Source of the DNA: Saccharospirillum sp035704555 | GTDB lineage: Bacteria > Pseudomonadota > Gammaproteobacteria > Pseudomonadales > Natronospirillaceae | Length of the DNA stretch: 23,325 nucleotides | Assembly: GCA_035704555.1 (NCBI GenBank) | Contig: DASSWT010000161.1 | Span: 1-23,325, forward strand | Direction of reading: 5' to 3' | In this document: positions 1 through 7,896 of the stretch, in pieces | How positions within the stretch are numbered: the first letter of the stretch is position 1 | How the letters are laid out: each line of letters starts with the position of its first letter | Notes under the pieces: model-generated | What the model saw: the letters and a program-made list of their open reading frames with translations, nothing else | The model's database searches: none | Told to the model about the DNA's origin: nothing | Program-made: the position numbers and the translations under genes

Positions 1-954
1 GACCAGTTCCAGTAGCATGCCCGGCTGCACCGCTCTCACGGTGGTATCCAGACGCAGTGTTTCCGCCTGCCAGGTATGGACGGCCGCCATGCGTTCAGCC
101 AGCGCCTGCAACCGTTCCGGATCCATCTCATTGGGTGCCCAGTGGTGGGCCTCGCCCAGCGCTGTGGCAACCGGCACCGTTACTGCCGCACTCAGGTCAG
201 TGGTGCCCCAGGGGTCTGTGTCCGACAGTACGACATCGGCGGGTGACTGACGGAAGATCCGGCTCACCGCGCTGACGTGCTCGTCATCTTTGGCGGCGCC
301 GGCATTGGCTGCGAAGCGCAGGGTGATGTCGGTCTCGGCGTGGGGCAAGCGGGTAACGTCATCTGCCAGTTGAATGGTGGTTTCATTGTCGCCAGGTGAC
401 AGATGAATAAACACGCCTTCCCGGGCCAGAATGCGAGTGACGAAATCGTAATCGGATTCTTCGTACTGAATCATCATCGCCCGGGGCTCTTCACGCTCGC
501 TCAAAACGTCAACGGTAGACCAGGCACCCAGACGCTCCTCCAGAATGTCTCGCGCTACGCTGAGCGCACTGCGATCAACAAATACCCGGTTATGCTGAGA
601 CCGTTTCAATGGAGACAACACCGAGGCCAGGGTAATGTTCAACCCGCTGTAGTCGCCGTTGCCATCGGCATTGGCGGTATCGGTAATCAGCCCGTGCAAG
701 GGCATCAGCCCGCTGGCCGACATGATCGACAGTGTCGCATGCTCACCCACCAGTTCATCGCTTGCGATGCGGTGTCGCAACAGTACCTTTACCTGAATAC
801 GGTAGTCCTGGTGAAAGCCCCAGTGCTCAATCTGCATCGACTCTACCAGACAGGTGTCGTCGGGCAGGTCGGCCAGTTTGAAGAAGAACTGGCTTTCATC
901 GGCCAGTCCAACCGATCGCATGGCCCGATTGATTCCGGCAATGGACAATGTCAT
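1..954 (-). CDS. vgrG (tssI): VgrG spike protein, N-terminal part (runs off left edge)
   Basis: VgrG forms the trimeric spike at the tip of the Hcp tube, carries effectors and is the counterpart of phage gp27/gp5. I translated 318 uninterrupted codons from the ATG at 954 to the window edge. This covers the gp27-like (phage GPD) part and not the gp5-like needle. Residues 164-182 contain the family signature around YEESDYDFVTRILAREGVF. A good Shine-Dalgarno (AAGGAGAG) lies just upstream of the start. It is last in the T6SS order, 40 bp after clpV, the usual place for a VgrG. The gene continues beyond position 1, so the needle, any C-terminal effector extension and downstream effector/immunity genes cannot be seen. 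Confidence 0.93.
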   Translation of the reverse strand, partial: MTLSIAGINRAMRSVGLADESQFFFKLADLPDDTCLVESMQIEHWGFHQDYRIQVKVLLRHRIASDELVGEHATLSIMSASGLMPLHGLITDTANADGNGDYSGLNITLASVLSPLKRSQHNRVFVDRSALSVARDILEERLGAWSTVDVLSEREEPRAMMIQYEESDYDFVTRILAREGVFIHLSPGDNETTIQLADDVTRLPHAETDITLRFAANAGAAKDDEHVSAVSRIFRQSPADVVLSDTDPWGTTDLSAAVTVPVATALGEAHHWAPNEMDPERLQALAERMAAVHTWQAETLRLDTTVRAVQPGMLLELV

Positions 955-994
955 GTGTCTCTCCTTGGTAATATCCAGGCGCTGGTCACTAAGC

Positions 995-3781
995 TCAGGC
1001 GCTCTTCAATTCAGCATCGGGTTGGCGATCGAGAAAGATAAAGCTCAGCTGTTGCTGCTTATCAAGATCCAACTGCAGGATGTCCGGCAGGTCACCCTCG
1101 GCAAGGTAGTGCAGTAATTGATTGGCAATACCCGGCATCAGTTGCTGGTCGATAACACGGTTAACCAGGCGTGCGCCGGAGTCACTGACGCGGCACATTG
1201 AAACCAGCTTATCCATGGCCCCACGGTCACATCTGAGTTCAATGCGGTATTCAGTCAGCAATCGTTCGGCCAATTGATCGAGCCGATGCTGAATAATGCC
1301 CGCCAGCGCTGTTTCGTCGAGTGCGGCAAAAGGCACAATTTGCATGCGGGCCACCAGAGCTGGCGCAAAGTGCGCAGTGATGGCGGGTTGCACCAGCGCC
1401 GTCAGCTCCTGAACGGTTGGGGGTGGCATTAATACCGGCTCGGCTGATTCAGACTGACCATCAGCCGTATCGGCGGCCTGGTCTGCTGACGCTTCCCCGG
1501 CAGATGCTTCCTCGCCATTAACCGGGTGTTCCTCCGGGCTTTCCAGTGCTGCCGTGCAGCGCCACTGAATGTCGTCGGCACCCAGATTGGAGGTCATCAG
1601 TACAATGGTGTTTTTAAAGTCGATTTCCCGGCCTTCACCATCGCGCATGAAACCGCGATCAAACACCTGGTAAAACAGGTTCATGACGTCGACATGGGCT
1701 TTTTCGACTTCATCCAGCAGCACAACGGAATACGGCTTCTGTCGAACGGCTTCGCTCAACACACCGCCCTTGCCATAACCAACATAACCCGGAGGTGACC
1801 CCTTCAACTGCGATACAGTATGGGCTTCCTGGTATTCGCTCATATTGATGGTGATCAGCGAGCGGTCGCTGCCAAACAAGTGAGCCGCGATCTGCCGGGC
1901 AGTTTCGGTTTTACCAACGCCACTTGGGCCTGCCAGCAGGAACACACCCTGAGGCCCCTGCCCTGAACGCAGGCCTGCCTTGCTGGATCGCAGGGCCTGG
2001 CCGATAACGGCCAGTGCACCGTCCTGCCCGACAAGGTGCTGGCCCAGTGCTTTTTCAAAGTTCAACAGCGCATGCAGTTCATCGTTCACCATGCTGCCCA
2101 CCGGAATGCCGGTCCAGTCGGCGATAACATCGGCAATGGCAGTGCCATTTACTTCAGGCTGAACCAGCGGCCGACCCTGTTGCAGCTGGGCCAGAGTTTC
2201 GCGATGCACCCGGCTCTGTTCGAGCAAGACACCTACATCATCTTCTTTTTCCGCGCCGCGCAAAGCATGGCCGGCAGACTGAATATGCCGAACCAGCTCG
2301 GACTGAACGGCCCAGTCCTGTTCGGCGTCGCGTGCCTGCTCCAGTGAATCGGCGAGTTCAGACTTCAATTGTTCCAGCACGTCAGTGCTCACGCCCAGCC
2401 CCTGGCGTTGTTCTGCATCCAGCGCGCGAAGCCGGTCTTCTAGATACCCGATGCGTGACTGCAACCCCTCCAGTTGCTGGGGTTTGAGGCTTTGGCTCAT
2501 GGTGACGCGAGCGCTCGCGGTGTCGATCAGGTCGATGGCTTTATCGGGCAGGAAGCGGCCAGTGATATAGCGGTCCGATAGGGTCACCGCTGCGGCGATG
2601 GCTTCGTCGGTAATCTGTACGCCATGATGGTCCTGATAGCGCTGCTTCAAGCCAGACAACATGTGCATAGCGGCTTCCAGTGTTGGTTCTTCCACCTTGA
2701 CCATCTGGAAGCGACGCTCCAGCGCCGGGTCGCGTTCAAAATACTGTTTGTACTCACTCCAGGTCGTTGCTGCTATGGTGCGCAGTTCACCCCGGGCCAG
2801 GGCTGGTTTTAACAGGTTGGCCGCATCACTCATGCCGGCTTCTCCACCCGCGCCAATCAGCGTGTGGGCTTCATCAATAAACAACATGACCGGTGATTCG
2901 GCATCCCTGACTTCTTCAATAACGGCTTTCAGTCTTCGTTCAAACTCACCTTTTACTCCCGCCCCGGCCTGCAACAAACCCAGGTCGAGCACACAAATAC
3001 GAATACCGCTCAGGTGCTCGGGGACATCACCGGCGACAACGCGTTGCGCCAGCCCTTCAACAATGGCGGTTTTACCAACGCCCGGCTCACCCACCAGAAT
3101 GGGGTTGTTTTTGCGGCGACGGCACAGAATGTCGATCGCCATGCGAATTTCTTCATGGCGCCCGCTGATCGGGTCCATTCCGCCTGCCCGTGCTTTTTCG
3201 GTCAGGTCTTCGGTGAACTGATCGAGCGCTGAAGGTCCGCCTGCACTGCCCGCTGATGCGCTTCGGCTGGTCCCGGCAGCGCCAGCGCCAAAACCCGTCG
3301 ACGATTCACTGGACTCGCGCGCCAGATCTGCGAAATTCTGATGCACGGCATCGAACGATATGGACTCCAGCGGCGCATAGCACTGACCGTTTTCCCAAAC
3401 CCCGGACAACTGAGCAAAAGCTTCCAAGATGCCGGCCGAGTCAATGGCTTCAGGTGTGTAATGCAAACTGCTCAGCACAAAGGCTTTCTCAAGCACTTCA
3501 AACAAAGCCATCGACAAGGCCGGCTTGCCTTCATGATGCGTACGCAGGCTATTGAGATGTTCGATGACGTTGTGCCAGAGCGCATCCTGATCGACGTTGA
3601 AAACCGACAGGATGACATCGAGGTGACCCCGCTGCCCTTCTTCAAGTAACTTGAGCAGAAAATGCTCGGGGCGAATTTCCCGGTGGCCCCGACTGGCGGC
3701 AAAGCCGGCGGCGGCTTCCAGCGCCAGGCCACAATGTGGGGTTAGCTTGTCGACCAGTACACGTAATGTTCGATTGTCCAT
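995..3781 (-). CDS. clpV (tssH): T6SS sheath-recycling AAA+ ATPase ClpV
   Basis: ClpV is the cytoplasmic hexameric AAA+ ATPase that extracts TssC from contracted sheaths so that subunits can be reused. The 928-residue protein has a Clp-N-type domain (about 1-155). D1 has Walker A GEPGVGKT (231-238) and Walker B FIDEAH (301-306). A coiled middle region (about 430-535) follows. D2 has Walker A GPSGVGKT (618-625) and Walker B around VVLLDEVEKAH (about 686-696), then a C-terminal small domain. Both ATPase sites look intact. A Gly/Ala/Ser-rich linker (about 158-184) separates the N domain from D1. An acidic low-complexity stretch inside D2 (about 745-783) is unusual (see findings). The ATG at 3781 follows an AGGGAG Shine-Dalgarno and lies 50 bp after tssG. 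Confidence 0.97.
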   Translation of the reverse strand: MDNRTLRVLVDKLTPHCGLALEAAAGFAASRGHREIRPEHFLLKLLEEGQRGHLDVILSVFNVDQDALWHNVIEHLNSLRTHHEGKPALSMALFEVLEKAFVLSSLHYTPEAIDSAGILEAFAQLSGVWENGQCYAPLESISFDAVHQNFADLARESSESSTGFGAGAAGTSRSASAGSAGGPSALDQFTEDLTEKARAGGMDPISGRHEEIRMAIDILCRRRKNNPILVGEPGVGKTAIVEGLAQRVVAGDVPEHLSGIRICVLDLGLLQAGAGVKGEFERRLKAVIEEVRDAESPVMLFIDEAHTLIGAGGEAGMSDAANLLKPALARGELRTIAATTWSEYKQYFERDPALERRFQMVKVEEPTLEAAMHMLSGLKQRYQDHHGVQITDEAIAAAVTLSDRYITGRFLPDKAIDLIDTASARVTMSQSLKPQQLEGLQSRIGYLEDRLRALDAEQRQGLGVSTDVLEQLKSELADSLEQARDAEQDWAVQSELVRHIQSAGHALRGAEKEDDVGVLLEQSRVHRETLAQLQQGRPLVQPEVNGTAIADVIADWTGIPVGSMVNDELHALLNFEKALGQHLVGQDGALAVIGQALRSSKAGLRSGQGPQGVFLLAGPSGVGKTETARQIAAHLFGSDRSLITINMSEYQEAHTVSQLKGSPPGYVGYGKGGVLSEAVRQKPYSVVLLDEVEKAHVDVMNLFYQVFDRGFMRDGEGREIDFKNTIVLMTSNLGADDIQWRCTAALESPEEHPVNGEEASAGEASADQAADTADGQSESAEPVLMPPPTVQELTALVQPAITAHFAPALVARMQIVPFAALDETALAGIIQHRLDQLAERLLTEYRIELRCDRGAMDKLVSMCRVSDSGARLVNRVIDQQLMPGIANQLLHYLAEGDLPDILQLDLDKQQQLSFIFLDRQPDAELKSA

Positions 3782-3831
3782 GTGATGTTCTCCCTACCTG
3801 CATTCGATCTTGTTGATTCGGTTTTAAAGAT

Positions 3832-4824
3832 TTAGGCCACGCGGGACAAAGCGTCCGCTGGTTCGGCACTGGCTTGCTGATACTGCTGGCTGGTAAATAC
3901 CAGCGTGCATTCGTTACTGACCGCCTCGCCCAATATCAGGGCTTGTCCCAGGCGCACCGGGGAGGTTCCCAGTTGCATCGGCACCCGCTCACTGGCAGGC
4001 AGGCGAATGTGAACATCGTAGCCAACACCGGCGGGTAGATACTGACCCAGGAGGTCATTCAACCGTTGGCCTAGCTCACCCCCGGGGTTCAGGGCAGCGC
4101 CCTGCTGTGCATCCACCTCACCGGTTTGCACCCGGACATGTCGGCCCATTACACTCATGGTTTGGCCTAACAGTGTGTCTCGGCCCAGAGCCTGGCTGCC
4201 ATCGAGTGACATCTCCTGATCAACCCGTACCTGCGTCAGTACTTGGGTATCAATATCGAGTTCCGGTAACGACAAAGCCGCCTGCAGTACCGATTCAACA
4301 CCCGCCGCACTGCGGCACTGGGCGGCGAGCGCGCCGGGTAACCCCGACGACAGCCGGTGCCGGCGATGGTAGCTACCCAGCAGGGCACTGCTGGTACGCT
4401 GCAACAGGTTCTGATCGCCGACCTGCTGCAACAATTCAAACTTGCGCCAGCCCTGGTGCAACAGCCAGAACGCCTGGTTGTTGAATACATCCAGGAATGC
4501 CTGAATTCGTTGCCCGGCGTCATCCTGATGGGTGACATCTTCCAGAAAATACTGGGGCAATGGCGCATCAACACCATAGAACCCAAAAAATGTTGTTTCT
4601 ATCTCTATGCCATTGCCCGGCAGACGGTTTACGCGCCGTACATCCGATGCTGGAAATGAAAGCCAGTCGGATGGGCGTAACCGCAGCCAGTCTGGCCGGG
4701 AATCCGTGGACGATTCGCCTCGCGCTGCCAGTACGGCTTCGACCAACTGATGAAAGTGAAACCGGGTGGCCTGGTCAACGAAGGTGTTTACAGCGTCGCC
4801 CGATGGCCCATGGTTGGTTTCCAC
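3832..4824 (-). CDS. tssG: T6SS baseplate subunit TssG
   Basis: TssG is a baseplate wedge protein that binds TssF, TssE and TssK. The product of about 330 residues has typical TssG features, including the FFGFYGVDAPLPQYF region near residues 80-95 (TssG family G-x-x-G-P-L-P pattern) and FWLLHQGWRKFELLQQ further on. The start is uncertain. GTG at 4830 gives two more residues but overlaps the Shine-Dalgarno AAGGAG (4830-4835). GTG at 4824 sits 5 nt downstream of that site and is preferred. With this start the gene overlaps the end of tssF by 37 bp, which suggests translational coupling. It ends at TAA, 50 bp before clpV. Confidence 0.93.
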   Translation of the reverse strand: METNHGPSGDAVNTFVDQATRFHFHQLVEAVLAARGESSTDSRPDWLRLRPSDWLSFPASDVRRVNRLPGNGIEIETTFFGFYGVDAPLPQYFLEDVTHQDDAGQRIQAFLDVFNNQAFWLLHQGWRKFELLQQVGDQNLLQRTSSALLGSYHRRHRLSSGLPGALAAQCRSAAGVESVLQAALSLPELDIDTQVLTQVRVDQEMSLDGSQALGRDTLLGQTMSVMGRHVRVQTGEVDAQQGAALNPGGELGQRLNDLLGQYLPAGVGYDVHIRLPASERVPMQLGTSPVRLGQALILGEAVSNECTLVFTSQQYQQASAEPADALSRVA

Positions 4825-6500
4825 ACCCACTCCTTATAAGTTGGTAAAGACACCAGACGCGTCTCTACGTACTCGGTCATATTGGCGAAGCTTGCGAAAA
4901 ACTGGTGCAGGACCGTTCCGAACATGTACAGATCCGACCGTGAACTGAAGCCCGCCTCCTGTATCTCCAGTTGAATCGTAAGGCCCTGGTACAGGATGCC
5001 CTGGCGAATGCGATGGTCGACACGGGTTGAAACGCCTTCGATCGCGAGAATGCGGTTCCGGTTCTCGACCTGGTCACTCCAGTCAAACAGACTCAGTAAC
5101 GTTTTTAAGTGGTCTGCATCACTCAACGTCGACAGGTTCAGCGACATCATTGAAATCAGTTGCCACTGAAAGTCGTGCATCTTAGGTGGCGTCAGCATGG
5201 TTGAAGGCCGGCTGATGTTGGTTACCTTCAGGTCTTTCGATGCTTCATGATGAAGCCCATTGAGCTTATGCAGATCCAGGTACTGGCGTGGATAGTTTTC
5301 ATTACAGGCCAGCACATCGACGGAAAGCACTTCTTCAACACCCTGCTTCACCCCGGTGACAGACACGAAGGTCCGGCGTCTTCCCGCGCCTGATTTACGC
5401 GTATGGGTGGCGTAAGTGGGGTCATCCCGGTGTCGGTATCGCAATTCCTGCAGTGGTCTGAAGTTTCGCACCTGGCCGGTTCTCGGATTCCTGCCGGAAA
5501 CCGATTGAATGCAGTAAATGTTGGCACAGTCGCGGAAGCTGTGGTCCACCTTGAGTGGGTAATCGGGTACCAGCCCGGTTAAACGGACCGGTTCGGTCTC
5601 GCTGGCAAAGAGGTTGATGGCCGGGGCGGCATTCAATGCAAAGGTGTCGCGCTGCACATGATGACCAGCCGGCAAGGTCACTGGGGAATCAACCAACACG
5701 GTTAGCAAACGCCCCTCTGCTGACCAGTCAGCACTGTCGAAGCCGCCCAGGTTCAAAAAAAGATATTTTTCGCGGGCATTGAAGTAATCGTGAAGAATGC
5801 TGAACGCCACATGGCCTTTACCGAACGAGGGTAACAGACAGTCTTCAGGGTCCATCATACCCGGGGTCATGGCACTGTCTGAGGGTACTTGCTGATTATC
5901 CAGCGACAACTGGACATGGGTATCCTGATGCAGGCAAACCTCATAAAGGGCGTAGGCCAGGGCGCGATCGCAATGAAGGTGTAATGGCAGGTCGGTGAAA
6001 TCCAGATCAGCCCAGTCGAACACACTTTGTTTGCGCAAAGTCAGGCGCAACTGGGTGCCACCACCAACCCGATCCAGCACTGAAACACTCTCCACTTCAA
6101 TCGGCTGCACAGCCACCGGAGCGGTGGTGGTGTACTCACAGGTCACCGATTCCGGGCCGATGTTTCGGGCGAACACGCGAGTACCCCGACCCAGGGTATG
6201 GGTTTGCTTGCATTGCTGCTCGGGCGTGAATTGCACCAGGGTATGGGAAGGAAATGGCCGGCACAGCGAAGGGTTTAACTGGTCGAGCAGGTTCTCACTG
6301 AGTTCCGGAACACCATCGTCAATGCGCTCCCGAATTTGTGCCGTGAGAAAAGCCATACCTTCCAGCAGCCGCTCGACATAGGGGTCGCGGTCTTTAACGG
6401 CTTTCAAATTGAGCATGGCTGCTTGCTCGGGGTAAGCTTCCGCAAACTCCTGGGCTGCGTCCTGAAGCAAACGCATTTCTGCTTCAAAGTACTCTTTCAT
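4788..6500 (-). CDS. tssF: T6SS baseplate subunit TssF (VasA family)
   Basis: TssF is the large baseplate wedge protein that forms TssF2-TssG heterotrimers and docks the wedges onto the VgrG hub. The 570-residue product begins with the classic family N-terminus, MKEYFEAEMRLLQDAAQEFA. The conserved DPYVERLLEGMAFLTAQIRERIDD follows at about 39-62, then a stretch around LLDQLNPSLCRPFPSH. Length is at the short end of normal for the family. An AGGATG-type Shine-Dalgarno precedes the ATG at 6500. The gene lies 63 bp after tssE and its 3' end overlaps tssG, as in many T6SS loci with the order E-F-G-H. Confidence 0.96.
   Translation of the reverse strand: MKEYFEAEMRLLQDAAQEFAEAYPEQAAMLNLKAVKDRDPYVERLLEGMAFLTAQIRERIDDGVPELSENLLDQLNPSLCRPFPSHTLVQFTPEQQCKQTHTLGRGTRVFARNIGPESVTCEYTTTAPVAVQPIEVESVSVLDRVGGGTQLRLTLRKQSVFDWADLDFTDLPLHLHCDRALAYALYEVCLHQDTHVQLSLDNQQVPSDSAMTPGMMDPEDCLLPSFGKGHVAFSILHDYFNAREKYLFLNLGGFDSADWSAEGRLLTVLVDSPVTLPAGHHVQRDTFALNAAPAINLFASETEPVRLTGLVPDYPLKVDHSFRDCANIYCIQSVSGRNPRTGQVRNFRPLQELRYRHRDDPTYATHTRKSGAGRRRTFVSVTGVKQGVEEVLSVDVLACNENYPRQYLDLHKLNGLHHEASKDLKVTNISRPSTMLTPPKMHDFQWQLISMMSLNLSTLSDADHLKTLLSLFDWSDQVENRNRILAIEGVSTRVDHRIRQGILYQGLTIQLEIQEAGFSSRSDLYMFGTVLHQFFASFANMTEYVETRLVSLPTYKEWVWKPTMGHRATL
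4830..4835 (-). promoter_or_regulatory. Shine-Dalgarno that sets the tssG start
   Basis: AAGGAG on the minus strand, inside the 3' end of tssF. Its last base is the G of the upstream GTG candidate (4830), so that codon cannot be served by it. The next in-frame GTG (4824) is correctly spaced, at 5 nt. Confidence 0.6.
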
Positions 6501-6563
6501 GGCATCCTACTCTTTTGATGGCTTCCATTGCGTGTGGCACAGCCGAAACAACCTGGCTAACGC

Positions 6564-6974
6564 TCAGGCGATCGCTTGCAGCACCTCGGCTTCTCCGGTG
6601 CTCTTGAAATAGGTTTTGAACCTCACCCGATCACCACCTACAACCCAGCCACTGATTTCCATCCTGACAACCGCAAACTGAATGTCCCGGGGCAGGGGTA
6701 AAACCTGAACCTGGCGCAGCCGGGGTTCGTACTTTTCAATGATGCTTTTCACAGAGACCGCCATATCGGCTTCCGAATAGGGAAGGTCCTGATAGAACAA
6801 ATTCAAATCCGGTAAACCATAGTCGGGCAGATGACTGAGAACGCCCTGGCGCGCATTCAATAAACGCACAAGATGGTCGTGAATGCTCGCCAACCGCTCG
6901 TCTTTACCCGGGTACTCAGCCAGAGGCTGACCATTCAGGTGTTTGCCGTGCAGTGTTTCGTATAGGGTGAACAT
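6564..6974 (-). CDS. tssE: T6SS baseplate subunit TssE (gp25-like)
   Basis: TssE is the gp25/lysozyme-like baseplate protein that initiates sheath polymerisation at the wedge. The 136-residue product is the usual size. It has the gp25 core: ...SIHDHLVRLLNARQGVLSHLPDYGLPDL (about 30-57), then SVKSIIEKYEPRLRQVQV (about 74-91) with the conserved I-x-x-Y-E-P-R-L motif. An AGGTGG Shine-Dalgarno lies about 7 nt before the ATG. It is separated from hcp by 116 bp containing two hairpins, and leads into tssF. Confidence 0.95.
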   Translation of the reverse strand: MFTLYETLHGKHLNGQPLAEYPGKDERLASIHDHLVRLLNARQGVLSHLPDYGLPDLNLFYQDLPYSEADMAVSVKSIIEKYEPRLRQVQVLPLPRDIQFAVVRMEISGWVVGGDRVRFKTYFKSTGEAEVLQAIA

Positions 6975-7011
6975 TCAGTACCACCTGTCTGTCGCTTTAA
7001 ACGAACAATAT

Positions 7012-7034
7012 CAGGGCATGCATCGCACGCCCTG
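7012..7034 (-). other. Inverted repeat in the hcp-tssE spacer
   Basis: CAGGGC (7012-7017) and GCCCTG (7029-7034) form a 6-bp stem around an 11-nt loop. There is no T-tract on the minus strand, so it is not a classical intrinsic terminator. It may be a processing or stability hairpin. Confidence 0.3.
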
Positions 7035-7047
7035 TTGCTAATTCGCG

Positions 7048-7069
7048 GCCTGGCGATCAACAGCCAGGC
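7048..7069 (-). other. Hairpin just downstream of hcp
   Basis: GCCTGGC (7048-7054) and GCCAGGC (7063-7069) pair perfectly over 7 GC-rich bp with an 8-nt loop, starting 21 nt after the hcp stop codon. No U-tract follows in the direction of hcp transcription. A 3'-end stabilising or partial attenuation role for hcp mRNA is inference. Confidence 0.4.
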
Positions 7070-7090
7070 ATTGACGCTGATGGCCCGGAA

Positions 7091-7576
7091 TTACCGGCCT
7101 TCAACCCACGAATCAGAGAATTCGATGTTGCCATCGAGGTATGTCCAGGTGATTTTCTGGTAGCGAATCGCGACCTCTTCCAGGTGCGGATAGCGCTCTT
7201 TATCCAGATCCTTGACGTTCGCCATGGTAGGACTGACAGAGGTCATCTTTACGCCTTCCAGCGTATGACGGAAGTACTCAACTTCAGTACCGGTCTCATC
7301 AATCTTATACCAGCTCAGCGTCAGGCTTTGCAGGGTCTGACCGTTGCTGCACGCCTTGTACAGGTAGGGAGTGGCAGCATCATAAGCCTTGGTAATAACA
7401 AAAGGCTCGTGCTTGCGCGTTCCAGTCAACTCACCAGTGTCGCCATCTGTCGGGATGCGCAACTGGTGATCGAAGGCCAGTACTTCAATCGACCCTTCAC
7501 GACCGGATACATTAACAGACCCTTGAACATCATTACCCTGATCGTCTTTCAGCCACATGTAGGCAGGAATTGCCAT
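7091..7576 (-). CDS. hcp (tssD): Hcp, T6SS inner tube protein
   Basis: Hcp hexamers stack into the tube that is propelled out with VgrG and often carry small effectors. The 161-residue protein begins MAIPAYMWLKDDQGNDVQGS and has the family landmarks GSIEVLAFDHQL, an EPFVITKAYDAATPYLYKA segment and EVEYFRHTLEGVKMTSVSP. It has no signal peptide and no C-terminal extension, so it is a plain structural Hcp rather than an evolved effector fusion. A strong Shine-Dalgarno (AAAAGGAGA, about 7 nt before ATG) is consistent with high expression. It lies between the sheath genes and tssE, and is isolated on both sides by non-coding spacers with inverted repeats. Confidence 0.97.
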   Translation of the reverse strand: MAIPAYMWLKDDQGNDVQGSVNVSGREGSIEVLAFDHQLRIPTDGDTGELTGTRKHEPFVITKAYDAATPYLYKACSNGQTLQSLTLSWYKIDETGTEVEYFRHTLEGVKMTSVSPTMANVKDLDKERYPHLEEVAIRYQKITWTYLDGNIEFSDSWVEGR

Positions 7577-7627
7577 GCATAATCTCCTTTTAACTTAAAA
7601 TCCTATCAATATAGGGATGTACGGACA

Positions 7628-7642
7628 TTGCGCGACGCGCAA
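7628..7642. promoter_or_regulatory. Palindrome upstream of hcp, possible operator
   Basis: TTGCGCG-A-CGCGCAA is a perfect inverted repeat with 7-bp arms around one central base, 52 bp upstream of the hcp ATG. Its position fits a binding site for a dimeric regulator at an hcp promoter, but no regulator or promoter is proven here. Confidence 0.4.
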
Positions 7643-7750
7643 CGATTCTCCCACACCAGCAAAAGCCGGTGCCCGCTGCTGGAGAATTCAGGGGGACGGT
7701 GCCTAAACACCTTGCAGGCAAAAGCCTCCATCCCTGTGCTCTTTGAAAAC

Positions 7751-7800
7751 CATTCTTCAGTGCAGCCCCGGGGAATCAATGAGCCACTATCTGAAGAATG
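7751..7800. repeat. 10-bp inverted repeat in hcp leader
   Basis: CATTCTTCAG (7751-7760) and CTGAAGAATG (7791-7800) are exact reverse complements separated by 30 nt that include CCCCGGGG. On the minus strand the second arm is followed by GTTTTC, a very weak terminator-like tail. Confidence 0.45.
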
Positions 7801-7836
7801 ACAGCCGGGCAAGACAACCTTGTCTTGACTGGCTGT
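7801..7836 (-). other. Hairpin downstream of tssC, possible attenuator or processing site
   Basis: CAAGACAA (7810-7817) and TTGTCTTG (7820-7827) pair, and outside a small internal loop ACAGCC (7801-7806) pairs with GGCTGT (7831-7836). It lies 61 bp after the tssC stop and directly abuts the 10-bp inverted repeat. It lacks a T-tract on the minus strand, so a factor-independent terminator is not supported. Confidence 0.4.
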
Positions 7837-7896
7837 GTTTACTGGTTAACACGCTACGAATTGTACCGGGTTCACAATTTCAACCCGTTAGGTCCA

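Larger units (their letters stand above)
7577..7896. other. tssC-hcp intergenic region, rich in inverted repeats
   Basis: These 320 bp between tssC and hcp have no convincing coding region. They hold a perfect 7-bp-arm palindrome near hcp (7628-7642), a 10-bp inverted repeat (7751-7800), a hairpin (7801-7836), a looser CCAGCA/TGCTGG pair (7656-7682) and the hcp Shine-Dalgarno. The likely role is an independent hcp promoter/leader plus attenuation or processing of the upstream tss transcript. I found no convincing sigma-54 site and only a weak -10-like TATATT (7608-7613, minus strand) without a good -35. Confidence 0.5.

Noticed and set aside
403..1041. Long plus-strand ORF of 212 codons opposite vgrG
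   Set aside because: It is a shadow of vgrG and the end of clpV; the minus-strand reading has the VgrG motifs and a good ribosome site.
7577..7740. Sigma-54 promoter for hcp (AGGCAC near 7700)
   Set aside because: The GG and GC dinucleotides do not have the required 10-nt spacing on the minus strand, so no -24/-12 site can be supported.
7606..7812. Possible 68-residue minus-strand ORF in the tssC-hcp spacer
   Set aside because: It has no Shine-Dalgarno or family resemblance and overlaps the palindrome and inverted repeats; it reads as non-coding sequence.
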